DNA of 42,641 nucleotides from Ferruginibacter sp. (GTDB lineage Bacteria; Bacteroidota; Bacteroidia; Chitinophagales; Chitinophagaceae). A program made the translations under genes and the position numbers. Shown here one piece after another: positions 17,624-26,165 of the stretch. The DNA lies in the NCBI GenBank assembly GCA_025352525.1, contig JANXTG010000046.1, positions 1 through 42,641 on the forward strand, written 5' to 3'. The notes below the pieces were generated by a model, which saw only the letters and a program-made list of their open reading frames with translations, was not told the DNA's origin and made no database searches. Within the stretch, counting starts at the first letter, position 1; every line of letters starts with the position of its first letter.

Positions 17624-19012
17624 ATGGATATTAATGCTGCTCAAAACAGAAGGCTCGGTCTGTTTCACTCCACCGTTTTAAATATGATTGACATGGTGGG
17701 TATTGGACCTTTCATTACCATGCCCATTGTAATTGGATTACTCGGCGGCATGTATATATGGGCGTGGGTTGCAGGTGCTTTGTTATCATTTGTAGATGCT
17801 ATGATTTGGAGCGAACTTGGCGCTGCATATCCATTAGCCGGTGGCAGTTACAATTTTTTAAAAGTTGCCTACGGCGAAGAAGGTCCAGGTAAAATGATGA
17901 GTTTTTTATACGTTTGGCAAACAATTATTCAGGCTCCGTTGGTAGCTGCATCTGCTGCAATTGGGTTTGCACAGTATTTTATTTATCTGGTACCAATGCA
18001 GGTTTGGCAACAAAAAATGGTAAGTGGTACTGTTATTATTATTGTTACGATTTTGCTTTACAGAAAAATTGAAAGCATAGGTAAAATTGGTGTCATGCTT
18101 TGGGTTGGCGTTCTTGCTACCCTTGGTTGGATCATATTTGGTGGCATAGCGCATGGAAATTTTGTTCAGCCAATATTTGAATTTAAAAACAGCTTTAGTA
18201 TAAATACAATTGCCTCTTTTCTTTTTGGGCAGGCATGTGTAAAAACCATTTACAGTTACCTAGGTTATTACAATGTTTGTCATTTAGGTGGCGAAATAAA
18301 AAACCCTGGCAAAAATATTCCACGCAGTATGTTTATCTCCATTTTTGCCATTGCCATTTTGTATTTAGCAATGAACATAAGTGTAACAAGTGTAATACCA
18401 TGGCAGGAAATTAAAGCCTGGCAGGATGCAGGTACAAACAACTTTGTTATCAGCACTTTTATTGAAAGGCTATACGGCCATACAGCTGCCAAAGCAGCCA
18501 CTGTTATGATTTTGTGGGTTGCACTTGCTTCGTTGTTTGCAGTAATGCTTGGCTACAGCCGTGTACCATTTGCTGCCGCTCAGGATGGTGCATTTTTTAA
18601 AATATTCGCAAGGCTTCATCCAACAAAAAATTTCCCTCATGTTTCCTTACTTGTGCTTGCGGCATTTGCTTTTGTGTTTAGTTTATTGTTTAGAATGGGT
18701 GATGTAATCAGTGGAATTCTTGCCATGAGAATAATGGTGCAGTTTATTGGCCAGGGTGTTGGTCTGATATTATTGAGAAAACGAAAAGGAACGGACAATC
18801 TTCCGTTTAAAATGCCACTTTACCCAATACCTGTAATACTAGCAATATTAATGTGGCTGTTTGTTTTTTATGCAACCGGGCTTGCTATTATTTTAAGCTT
18901 TGCTGTAGTTTTAATAAGTGGGATAGTTGTTTATTTAGTGAAAGCAAAAATAAAAAATGAGTGGCCATTTCAAAAGATTTTATACACAATAGACGCAACC
19001 GATTCAAACTGA
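17624..19012 (+). CDS. APC-superfamily amino acid permease
   Basis: 462 residues with about 12 hydrophobic membrane segments, the layout of the amino acid/polyamine/organocation (APC) superfamily. TM1 carries the unwound substrate-binding motif region NMIDMVGIGPFITMPIVIG. TM6 to TM8 include FGQACVKTIYSYLGYYN and the following conserved loop GGEIKNPGKNIPRS, which is diagnostic for the family. It is an inner-membrane secondary transporter, probably for an amino acid; which one cannot be read from the sequence. The ATG at 17624 gives a short cytoplasmic N-terminus (MDINAAQNRRLGLFHS). It is convergent with the alpha-oxoamine synthase gene and seems to be a single-gene unit with a palindrome upstream. 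Confidence 0.88.
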   Translation: MDINAAQNRRLGLFHSTVLNMIDMVGIGPFITMPIVIGLLGGMYIWAWVAGALLSFVDAMIWSELGAAYPLAGGSYNFLKVAYGEEGPGKMMSFLYVWQTIIQAPLVAASAAIGFAQYFIYLVPMQVWQQKMVSGTVIIIVTILLYRKIESIGKIGVMLWVGVLATLGWIIFGGIAHGNFVQPIFEFKNSFSINTIASFLFGQACVKTIYSYLGYYNVCHLGGEIKNPGKNIPRSMFISIFAIAILYLAMNISVTSVIPWQEIKAWQDAGTNNFVISTFIERLYGHTAAKAATVMILWVALASLFAVMLGYSRVPFAAAQDGAFFKIFARLHPTKNFPHVSLLVLAAFAFVFSLLFRMGDVISGILAMRIMVQFIGQGVGLILLRKRKGTDNLPFKMPLYPIPVILAILMWLFVFYATGLAIILSFAVVLISGIVVYLVKAKIKNEWPFQKILYTIDATDSN

Positions 19013-19027
19013 AAACACATTTAAAGG

Positions 19028-19051
19028 ACCTCTTACCAGGTAACTTTTTTT
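19028..19051 (+). terminator. Weak terminator-like site after the permease gene
   Basis: A 4-bp stem ACCT/AGGT with a 6-nt loop and a seven-T tract just after it, 16 nt after the permease stop. The stem is short, so the call is tentative. Confidence 0.35.
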
Positions 19052-19063
19052 AAAATCACACAA

Positions 19064-19090
19064 ACAAAAAACCCTGGAAATCGAAGGGTT
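19064..19090 (-). terminator. Terminator after the alpha-oxoamine synthase gene
   Basis: On the minus strand, stem AACCCT / AGGGTT (19085-19090 with 19070-19075), a 9-nt loop and a T-rich tail (TTTTG, then TTTG), 24 nt after the stop codon. Confidence 0.65.
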
Positions 19091-19113
19091 CTAAAATTTT
19101 AAACAAAAAGAAT

Positions 19114-20376
19114 TTATAATGCTCCAACTTCCGCCATATTGGGAATATCAGCAGCTTTGTATAAACCAGCATCTAATTTTTTCTTTGTTTCTTCAAAAGC
19201 TTTTAAAGTAATATCTATTTCATCAAAATTATGTGACGCCGTTGGTATTAATCTGTAAATAATATCGCCTTTTGGAATAACCGGATATACAACTATAGAA
19301 CAAAAAATTCCATAATTCTCTCTTAGATCCATTACCATCTGTGTCGCTTCGGGTACATCACCTTTCATGTATATTGGTGTAACAGGGCTGTTAGTATCGC
19401 CAATATCAAACCCTTTTTCTTTCAAACCATTCTGTAATCTTTCAACATTGCTCCAAAGTTTTTCACGCAGCTCAGGCATCGTCGTTACCATTTCCATGCG
19501 TTTCAACATTCCCTCTACAATCAATAATGGCAGGCTTTTCGCAAATATTTGTGACCGTGTATTATAACGCAAATATTTAAGCACCGATTTTGGTCCGCTA
19601 ATAAAAGCACCAATACTTCCCATACTTTTCACAAACGTACTAAAGTATAAATCAACATCATTCTGTACGCCCTGTGCTTCATCAGCACCCGCACCGGTTG
19701 GTCCCATATATCCAAAACCATGTGCATCATCAATTAATAATCTAAACCCATATTGCTTTTTTAATGCAACTATTTCTTTTAAAATTCCCTGCTCACCGTC
19801 CATTCCAAAAACACCTTCCGTAATAACCAACACACCTCCACCATTTTTTTCTGCCAGTGCATTTGCTCTCACCAACTGTTTTTCGCAATCCTCAATATCA
19901 TTGTGTTTAAATGCAAACCGGTTACCCATATGTAAACGCACACCATCCACAATACATGCATGCGCTTCCGCATCGTACACAATTACATCCCTACGATTTA
20001 CAAGCGCATCTATACAACTCATTATTCCCTGATAACCAAAATTCAGCAACATCGTATCTTCTCTGCTTACATATTTGCTTATTACTTTTTCCAGCTCTTC
20101 ATGTTTTGAGGTATTTCCACTCATCATTCTTGCACCCATCGGGTTTCCCATACCATAAGTAGCTGCAGCATCAGCATCCACTTTTCGCACATCAGGATGG
20201 TTTACCAGACCCAAATAATTATTTAAACTCCATACAATTACTTCCTTACCTCTAAATTGCATTCTTGGGCCAAGTTCGCCCTCCAGTTTGGGAAAAGCAA
20301 AATAGCCATGCGCCCTATCCATATGCTGACCAATAGGCCCACCATCCTTAATTAATTTATCAAAAACATCCTTCAT
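19114..20376 (-). CDS. Alpha-oxoamine synthase, probable serine palmitoyltransferase or cysteate acyltransferase
   Basis: 420 residues of PLP-dependent fold type I, alpha-oxoamine synthase family (AONS, KBL, SPT). Motifs: SLNNYLGLVNHP at the start, ARMMSGNTSKHEELE, the cofactor-stacking His139 in AEAHACIVDG, DDAHGFGYMG with Asp216 and His219, and the PLP lysine Lys250 in STFVKSMGSIGAF. The GELGPRMQFRGKEVIVWSLN opening and the overall length match Bacteroidota SPT-like enzymes. These condense an amino acid with a fatty acyl-CoA or acyl-ACP: serine for sphingolipids, or cysteate for sulfonolipids. Bio genes and threonine dehydrogenase are absent nearby, which weakly argues against biotin synthesis or threonine breakdown. 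Substrate choice needs a biochemical test. The gene is divergent from the alkaline phosphatase gene. Confidence 0.82.
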   Translation of the reverse strand: MKDVFDKLIKDGGPIGQHMDRAHGYFAFPKLEGELGPRMQFRGKEVIVWSLNNYLGLVNHPDVRKVDADAAATYGMGNPMGARMMSGNTSKHEELEKVISKYVSREDTMLLNFGYQGIMSCIDALVNRRDVIVYDAEAHACIVDGVRLHMGNRFAFKHNDIEDCEKQLVRANALAEKNGGGVLVITEGVFGMDGEQGILKEIVALKKQYGFRLLIDDAHGFGYMGPTGAGADEAQGVQNDVDLYFSTFVKSMGSIGAFISGPKSVLKYLRYNTRSQIFAKSLPLLIVEGMLKRMEMVTTMPELREKLWSNVERLQNGLKEKGFDIGDTNSPVTPIYMKGDVPEATQMVMDLRENYGIFCSIVVYPVIPKGDIIYRLIPTASHNFDEIDITLKAFEETKKKLDAGLYKAADIPNMAEVGAL

Positions 20377-20508
20377 AAACTACTCATTTTTATGTATTGC
20401 GAAGATAAATAATAAATCATAAGATATATTTCATAATTAGAAAATCATGAAACCCCTGTTGTAAATGATAAAATTTTAAAATATTTGGGGCTTTGTACAT
20501 TAATAAAT

Positions 20509-20583
20509 CAGCAGCAATTGTTCCGGCTATACGCTATACCTGCGCTTTGCTTCGGTGCCACTCCTATCCGGCAGCCATTCAGC
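20509..20583. repeat. Candidate dispersed palindromic intergenic element
   Basis: Sharp rise in GC within AT-rich flanks and near-symmetrical ends (CCGG at both edges of the inner part) suggest a mobile or dispersed repeat of REP type. Only one copy is seen in this window, so dispersal is unproven. Confidence 0.35.
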
Positions 20584-20698
20584 ATTTCAATTTCAATTAA
20601 ACAATAATTTATAAAATCCGCATTTATTATATTTTTTAATAATGTCAGCGCTTTAATTTTTTCATCTTTTGTTAATCTGTAATCAAAACCAGATTTTG

Positions 20699-20706
20699 TA
20701 CCTTTG
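20699..20706 (+). promoter_or_regulatory. Candidate -7 box (TACCTTTG) for the alkaline phosphatase gene
   Basis: TAnnTTTG match 16 nt before the ATG at 20723 and downstream of an in-frame ATG at 20669, supporting the later start. A TTTG lies 27 nt upstream, longer than the usual 19-21 nt spacing. Confidence 0.45.
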
Positions 20707-20722
20707 CCAAAATTTAAAACCA

Positions 20723-22378
20723 ATGCGAAAACTAGCTTTTTTCTTGTTTGTGAGTATGTGCTTTTCCTCGATAAATACATCAGCACAAAAGAAAATCAAA
20801 CAGGTAATTCAAAGTGAAATATCCCACCCAAAATTAGTTGTAGGAATTGTAATTGACCAAATGCGCTGGGATTATTTGTATCGCTACTACAACCGCTACA
20901 GCAGCAATGGATTTAAAAAATTAATAACGCAGGGTTACAGTTTCGAAAATACATTTATACCAATGGTTCCTACTTACACGGCTGTTGGGCACAGTTGCAT
21001 TTACACCGGCGCAACACCATCTACCAATGGTATCGTAGGCAACAACTGGTACGAAAAAAGTACAAAAAAAAGTATGTATTGTACAGATGACAGTACTGTG
21101 CAGGGTGTGGGCAACAACGACAATGCAGGTAAAATGAGCCCAAAGAATTTATGGACAACAACCATAACAGATGAGCTTAAACTTAGCAATAATTTTGAAA
21201 GCAAAGTAATAGGGATAGCATTAAAAGACAGAGGAGCAATTTTACCTGCGGGGCACAGTGCAAATGCAGCTTACTGGTACGATGATAAAAATGGTAAATG
21301 GATCACAAGTAATTATTATATGCAGCAATTGCCAGAGTGGGTAAATACATTTAACCAAAAAGATAATGCAGCCAGTTATATGAAACAGGATTGGAACACA
21401 CTTTACCCAATAAATACTTACACACAAAGCACAGCCGATAACCAAGAGTATGAATTGGCTTTACCCGGATTACAAACTCCAACATTTCCTCAAAAACTTT
21501 CAGGTATTACAACTTCCTTAAAATACAGCACTTTTAAATATACACCTGGTGCTGCAACCTTTACATTTGATTTTGCTAAAAAAGCCATAGAAAACGAAAA
21601 AATGGGAAGCGGTAAAGTGACAGATTTTCTTACCATAAGTATTTCATCAACAGATTATATGGGTCACAGTTTTGGTCCAAATTCCGTTGAAGCAGAAGAT
21701 ACTTATTTGCGCTTAGATAAAGACATTGCGGATTTTATAAATTACCTCGATAGAAGTTTAGGTAAGAATAATTACCTCATTTTTTTAAGCGCAGATCATG
21801 GTGCAGCGCATGTTCCAGGCTTTTTAAAAGCACATAATATAGATGCAGGCGTTTTTAGCGACAACATTATTTTTCAGCAGTTAAATAAACTGGTAGAAGA
21901 TAATTTCAACACAAAAAATGCTGTTTTATCTGTTCAAAATTATCAGGTATATATTGATCAGGTAAAATTAAAAAATGAAGGCAAAGATGTAAATGCTGTA
22001 AAAAATATGATCACAGAAAGTTTAAAAAATTACCCTTTCATTATAAATGCATTTGAAACAGAAAAATTAAACAGTGCAACTTTAGGCGAACCAATAAAGA
22101 CGATGCTTGCTAATGGTTTTACACCAACACGAAGTGGCGATATACAGTTTATTGTAAAGCCCGGTTATTTTGATGGTGGTATAAAAGGTACAACACATGG
22201 TTTATGGAATCCTTACGATGCGCATATTCCTTTACTGTTTTATGGCTGGAATATAAAGCCCGGTAAAACAAACAGAGAAACGTACATGACAGATATTTCT
22301 CCCACACTTGCAGCGCTTCTGCATATTCAAATGCCATCTGGCAACGTTGGAAAGGTTTTGGGGGAAGTTATAAAATAA
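20723..22378 (+). CDS. pafA: PafA-like alkaline phosphatase, secreted
   Basis: 551 residues from the ATG at 20723; the in-frame ATG at 20669 would put 18 residues before the signal peptide (MRKLAFFLF...NTSAQ). It belongs to the alkaline phosphatase superfamily, PafA type, known from Elizabethkingia and other Bacteroidota. Metal ligand Asp45 lies in VVGIVIDQMRWDY, the likely nucleophile is Thr86 in VPTYTAVGH, Asn107 is in GNNWY, and Lys168 and Arg170 are in IALKDRGAILPAGHSA. Spacing between these residues agrees with PafA Asp38, Thr79, Asn100, Lys162 and Arg164 to within one residue. The Lys/Arg pair is the mark of phosphate monoesterases rather than diesterases. Later ligands sit in DYMGHSFGP and SADHGAAHVPG. 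It should release phosphate from organic esters in the periplasm or outside. A strong shared hairpin follows. Confidence 0.85.
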   Translation: MRKLAFFLFVSMCFSSINTSAQKKIKQVIQSEISHPKLVVGIVIDQMRWDYLYRYYNRYSSNGFKKLITQGYSFENTFIPMVPTYTAVGHSCIYTGATPSTNGIVGNNWYEKSTKKSMYCTDDSTVQGVGNNDNAGKMSPKNLWTTTITDELKLSNNFESKVIGIALKDRGAILPAGHSANAAYWYDDKNGKWITSNYYMQQLPEWVNTFNQKDNAASYMKQDWNTLYPINTYTQSTADNQEYELALPGLQTPTFPQKLSGITTSLKYSTFKYTPGAATFTFDFAKKAIENEKMGSGKVTDFLTISISSTDYMGHSFGPNSVEAEDTYLRLDKDIADFINYLDRSLGKNNYLIFLSADHGAAHVPGFLKAHNIDAGVFSDNIIFQQLNKLVEDNFNTKNAVLSVQNYQVYIDQVKLKNEGKDVNAVKNMITESLKNYPFIINAFETEKLNSATLGEPIKTMLANGFTPTRSGDIQFIVKPGYFDGGIKGTTHGLWNPYDAHIPLLFYGWNIKPGKTNRETYMTDISPTLAALLHIQMPSGNVGKVLGEVIK

Positions 22379-22390
22379 AATATTCTTTTT

Positions 22391-22434
22391 TATAAAACAA
22401 AATGCCCCGAGTTTTCGGGGCATTTTGTTTTATA
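22391..22434. terminator. Strong bidirectional terminator
   Basis: Perfect 20-bp stem (core TGCCCCGA / TCGGGGCA) with loop GTTT at 22411-22414 and A/T tracts on both sides, between the convergent phosphatase and GH31 genes. Confidence 0.95.
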
Positions 22435-22445
22435 AAATCATTTTC

Positions 22446-24920
22446 TTACAATTGAAAAGTTATTTTGTCCCTATTATTTTTTACAACAACAGTTTGTGTT
22501 TTACTTCCCTCTATTTGTTTGCCAGTACCTTGAGGATCAAATTGCGAAATAGGATTTAGCAATGCAGAAAATGTTTGCTGCATGTTTACACCCGAGCCAT
22601 TCACCTGCACTGAATTCATATTATTAAAGCCATGAAACACAACGGCAATATTATTGAATTTTGAATTCATTTGCCCTTCTGCATTTTCAAAGGTTATTTG
22701 ATTAGATGAAGTATTATACACAATATTTCTTTTGTAAAATATACCTTTTTCATATTCAAAACTCTTCCCATCATCTTCGTAATAAATAAAATTATTATTT
22801 ACATTTCCTTTATAAATATGAACCATTAAAGTATCGGTTGGTGCTACAGATGTTGACTGCACAAGTGATTGCATAGGAATGATGCTGCTTTCTTTTATAA
22901 ATACTGGAAGCTTCGCCAAACTTAAATCAGCAGTTTTTTCACTGTTACCTTTCGTCATTTCATCATTGTACAAATCATACCAATTGCCTTTAGGAAAATA
23001 TATTTTTACAAAATCTTTTCCGCTTTCCACCGGAGCAACCATTATTGATTGTCCAAATAAAAATTGGTTTTGAAAAGCACCATTGTAAACATTTTTATCA
23101 AAAGTATTATCAATTGCTAATGATCTGTTTACTGGCAAACCGCTTTGAGTAGATTCATAAAAACTGCTATACAAGTATGGGAGCAATTTGTAGCGCAATG
23201 AAATATAATTACGAGCAATTTCAGTAACTTCTTCGCCATAAGCCCAAGGCTCCGATGATTTTGAATTGATGCCGGTATGGTTTCTAAAATATGGAATAAA
23301 TGCGCCAAGCTGCATCCAGCGTGCATACAAACCAATGGATGGGTTTCCTGTAAATCCACCAACATCCATTCCTGTAAATGACACACCACTTAAACCTAAA
23401 CTGTTTATCAATCTTACACCTGCAAGCATGTGGCTATCTTCAGATCTGTTATCACCTGTCCATATTGCAGCATAACGCTGTAACCCTGCATAGCCTGCAC
23501 GGGTTAATACAAATGGTCTTTCGGTAGATGTTTGTTCTCTAAAACCTTCATAGCTGGACCGTATCATTTCTAACCCATAAACATTTCTACCTTCTAAATG
23601 AGATCCTTTTCTGCCTTCAAAATCAAACATAACATTACTTGGCATTTTTTGCCCCCAAGTTGCTATTTCATTCATATCATTCCATACGCCGCTGATGCCA
23701 TTATCAACAAAAAATTTCATTTCATTTCTCCAGTATTTACGACCTCCTTCACTTGTAAAATCAGCGAAATTGCACCATCCCGGCCATACCTGACCGGCAT
23801 AATTTTTACCATCCGGGTATTTTAAATACACACCGGCTTTTAATCCTCTTTCGTATGCTGCAGCACCCGGTTCAATCTTTATACCGGGATCAACAATAAC
23901 TGTCGTTTTAAAACCCATCGTTTTAAGCTGGTCGGTTAAACCTTTTGGGTTTGGAAAGCGCTCTTTGTTCCAGGTAAACAACTGGTATTTATCCATGTAA
24001 TGAATATCAAGCGTAATACCATCTGCAGGTATTTTTTTCTCACGCAATGTTTGTGCTATGCGCAAAACTTCTGTATCAGGATAATAACTGTAGCGATTTT
24101 GCTGGTAACCCAAACTCCACAAAGGCGGCATTTTCATACGACCCGTAAGTGATGTGTACGATTTGATAATATCTGCCACAGTTTTGTGGTAAATAAAATA
24201 ATAATTCATTTCACCACCTCTTGCACCAAAGGAAGAAAACCGATCATTGCTTGCACCAAAATTAAAGTCAGACTGAAAAGTATTGTCCATGAAAATACCA
24301 TAATTCATGTTGTGGTGTATACCGATATAAAAAGGAATTGTTGAGTAGAGAGGATCTTGCCCGGTACTGTAACCATAAGCATCTGTATTCCAGTTTGTGT
24401 AGCCGTTACCTTTTCTGTCAAGGTCACCGGTTTTTTCGCCAAGACCAATAAAGCGTTCCCCTTCCTGCATTTTTTTATAAGTTGTAACTTCTTCTCCAAC
24501 CCACGAAGTTGAAAGCCCCGTTTCATCTTCACTGATTACAATACCATCCATATTATAAAAAGTAACAGAATATGGTTTTTTTTGAAACACAACTTTTAAT
24601 GAATCAGTTACAATGGTAACCTCATTTGCAGTTTGTGTAATGGTAACTTTTGTTTGCATTGGTTCAGCAATAACTGCATAGGAAAAATCCTTTTTAAGCG
24701 CCTGTTTATCCATTCTGATTCTTACAATTGATGGGCTGTAAACAATGGCTTCAACATTTGCCGTATTGGTGGTTATATTAATTCTTTGCCCATTTATTTT
24801 TACTGCAGAAATATTTCCGATTTCTTTGAGGTTGGATTGGGCAGAAACATTATTTAAAAATAAAATTGCTATCCACAGCAAATTTTTTTTAAAAGAAAAG
24901 TAATTTAAAGTTTGGCTCAT
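22446..24920 (-). CDS. GH31 alpha-glucosidase of the Sus-like locus
   Basis: 824 residues from the ATG at 24920 (MSQTLNYFSF...). An upstream in-frame ATG at 25022 overlaps the preceding gene and is not used here. A hydrophobic segment ends at NNVSAQ (residues 22-27), a signal peptide. The N-terminal galactose-mutarotase-like domain (about 30-260) leads into the GH31 barrel. Nucleophile Asp415 is in GVWNDMNE and acid/base Asp490 is in WTGDNRSED; FTGMDVGGF and YFRNHTGI are further GH31 blocks. C-terminal beta domains follow. It likely removes glucose from the non-reducing end of imported maltooligosaccharides in the periplasm. In the Bacteroides thetaiotaomicron Sus system this role belongs to SusB (GH97). 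It follows the SusE/F-like gene by 91 bp with a hairpin in between, so it may be partly uncoupled from the operon. Confidence 0.92.
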   Translation of the reverse strand: MSQTLNYFSFKKNLLWIAILFLNNVSAQSNLKEIGNISAVKINGQRINITTNTANVEAIVYSPSIVRIRMDKQALKKDFSYAVIAEPMQTKVTITQTANEVTIVTDSLKVVFQKKPYSVTFYNMDGIVISEDETGLSTSWVGEEVTTYKKMQEGERFIGLGEKTGDLDRKGNGYTNWNTDAYGYSTGQDPLYSTIPFYIGIHHNMNYGIFMDNTFQSDFNFGASNDRFSSFGARGGEMNYYFIYHKTVADIIKSYTSLTGRMKMPPLWSLGYQQNRYSYYPDTEVLRIAQTLREKKIPADGITLDIHYMDKYQLFTWNKERFPNPKGLTDQLKTMGFKTTVIVDPGIKIEPGAAAYERGLKAGVYLKYPDGKNYAGQVWPGWCNFADFTSEGGRKYWRNEMKFFVDNGISGVWNDMNEIATWGQKMPSNVMFDFEGRKGSHLEGRNVYGLEMIRSSYEGFREQTSTERPFVLTRAGYAGLQRYAAIWTGDNRSEDSHMLAGVRLINSLGLSGVSFTGMDVGGFTGNPSIGLYARWMQLGAFIPYFRNHTGINSKSSEPWAYGEEVTEIARNYISLRYKLLPYLYSSFYESTQSGLPVNRSLAIDNTFDKNVYNGAFQNQFLFGQSIMVAPVESGKDFVKIYFPKGNWYDLYNDEMTKGNSEKTADLSLAKLPVFIKESSIIPMQSLVQSTSVAPTDTLMVHIYKGNVNNNFIYYEDDGKSFEYEKGIFYKRNIVYNTSSNQITFENAEGQMNSKFNNIAVVFHGFNNMNSVQVNGSGVNMQQTFSALLNPISQFDPQGTGKQIEGSKTQTVVVKNNRDKITFQL

Positions 24921-24967
24921 ATTATTTTTTTTTGAAAAGATGCTACAATTTAACGGATACATTTTAA

Positions 24968-24993
24968 AAAAGCCGAGCATATGCCCGGCTTTT
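24968..24993 (-). terminator. Hairpin with T-run between the second SusE/F-like gene and the GH31 gene
   Basis: Stem AAAAGCCG / CGGCTTTT with an internal A-C mismatch and a GCAT/ATGC inner stem. On the minus strand six T follow. It could end or reduce transcription before the GH31 gene. Confidence 0.7.
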
Positions 24994-25011
24994 AAAAATT
25001 TTAAGGTTTGC

Positions 25012-26148
25012 CTATTGAACACTAAATTTTCCTGTAATAAAATTTACAGTTAAACTGTAATTACCTGAAGCAGGTGGACCGGGAAAATTTTGAGGATTAT
25101 TATAGCCAAAATCACCACCGGCTGATAATCCTGGTAATGAATTATCCTGAACAGCATATTTATTTGACCAATCTCCATTTACAGGTAATAATAAATATTG
25201 TTTTCCTCCTGTCATTGGCAAAGCAGTAACTTTAAATACCGAAGAATTTAATCTTGTTAATTGCTGAGATGGAACCGGAACAGGATTATTCCAACCCCCA
25301 TTTGTAGCATCACCTACAATAAATAAATTAGCAGGAAGATTACCCGAATATGGAACTACAACAAATTTTCCAGTTTGAAAATCTAAAGTAATTTTATACA
25401 ACCCGTCATTTGCAGGACCATTAAAGTTTGTAGAAAGATCATAGCCGAAATCTCCGCCTGCTGAAGGCACAGTTGATGTATTTACAGAAAATTTATGAGA
25501 CCAATCTCCATTTAGTGGAAGTATTAGATATTGTTTATTACCAACTAAATTAAATATACCGGCATAAGTTGTTTCATCAATTTTTGCAAATTCCTGGGTT
25601 GGTACAGGGACAGGATTGTTCCATCCACCTTGCGATGCATCTCCTACTAAAAATAATTTGTTAGTTGTGGGTGTAGGTACTTTTGGTGGTATTTTGTAAG
25701 GACTGTATTTAAATTTCACCGTATTAGAAATATAAGGTTCGTTATTGTTTCCATAAGAAGAAATAACCCTTGCATCCATGTCATAAGGAGAATTAAAATT
25801 AAATCCATACCCCAATGCAATTGCATTAATTTCCTTTGCAGTAAAAGAAGTTGTGAGCGTTCCAATAACTGTTTTTGAAATTGCTTTTGAAAAATTTCTA
25901 CCTGCAGAATCTAGTTGAATAACATATTTATATAAAGAAGGATCCTGCGAATATTTGGGAGTTGACCATGTAAAAGACATTGCAACGTTGTTAGAATCAG
26001 CAGGTGCAGGTACCAAGGTTGAGGCGGAACTTGCAAGTGTGACTGCATTACCATTAGGTGCTATTACTAAATCATTTGCCTTATCGCAAGAAGCAAATGC
26101 GGCAGCTACAAATAAAACTGTTAAAAAGTTTTTTATAAAAATTTTCAT
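25012..26148 (-). CDS. SusE/SusF-like starch-binding outer membrane lipoprotein, two CBM modules
   Basis: 378 residues. The lipobox AFASC puts the lipidated Cys at residue 21. A SusE-type N-terminal Ig-like domain (about 30-155) precedes two similar starch-binding modules, at about 163-265 and 273-378. Both modules start LF(L/I)VGDA-x-x-GGWNNPVPVP and contain NGDW, GGDFGY and a closing TGKF strand. The same module occurs once in the upstream gene. SusE and SusF bind starch at the cell surface and support the SusCD importer. The gene lies 17 bp after the first SusE-like gene and is its operon partner. Module count is lower than in B. thetaiotaomicron SusF (three), so the name SusF would be by position only. 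Confidence 0.88.
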   Translation of the reverse strand: MKIFIKNFLTVLFVAAAFASCDKANDLVIAPNGNAVTLASSASTLVPAPADSNNVAMSFTWSTPKYSQDPSLYKYVIQLDSAGRNFSKAISKTVIGTLTTSFTAKEINAIALGYGFNFNSPYDMDARVISSYGNNNEPYISNTVKFKYSPYKIPPKVPTPTTNKLFLVGDASQGGWNNPVPVPTQEFAKIDETTYAGIFNLVGNKQYLILPLNGDWSHKFSVNTSTVPSAGGDFGYDLSTNFNGPANDGLYKITLDFQTGKFVVVPYSGNLPANLFIVGDATNGGWNNPVPVPSQQLTRLNSSVFKVTALPMTGGKQYLLLPVNGDWSNKYAVQDNSLPGLSAGGDFGYNNPQNFPGPPASGNYSLTVNFITGKFSVQ

Positions 26149-26165
26149 CGTTACTTATTTTAATA

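Larger units (their letters stand above)
20377..20722. other. 346-bp intergenic region between divergent genes, with a GC-rich segment
   Basis: Mostly AT-rich, but 20509-20583 is about 56 % GC by hand count and has a near-inverted pair CCGGCTA (20523-20529) and TATCCGG (20565-20571). An open frame on the minus strand (20508-20786) runs through it and into the start of the phosphatase gene. The frame has no recognisable domain, and its tail is set by the GC-rich segment. I see no ribosome binding site or family support for it as a gene. Confidence 0.6.

Noticed and set aside
20508..20786. 92-codon open frame on the minus strand overlapping the start of the phosphatase gene
   Set aside because: It runs antisense through a promoter, a GC-rich segment and a signal peptide region, and has no recognisable domain or start signal.
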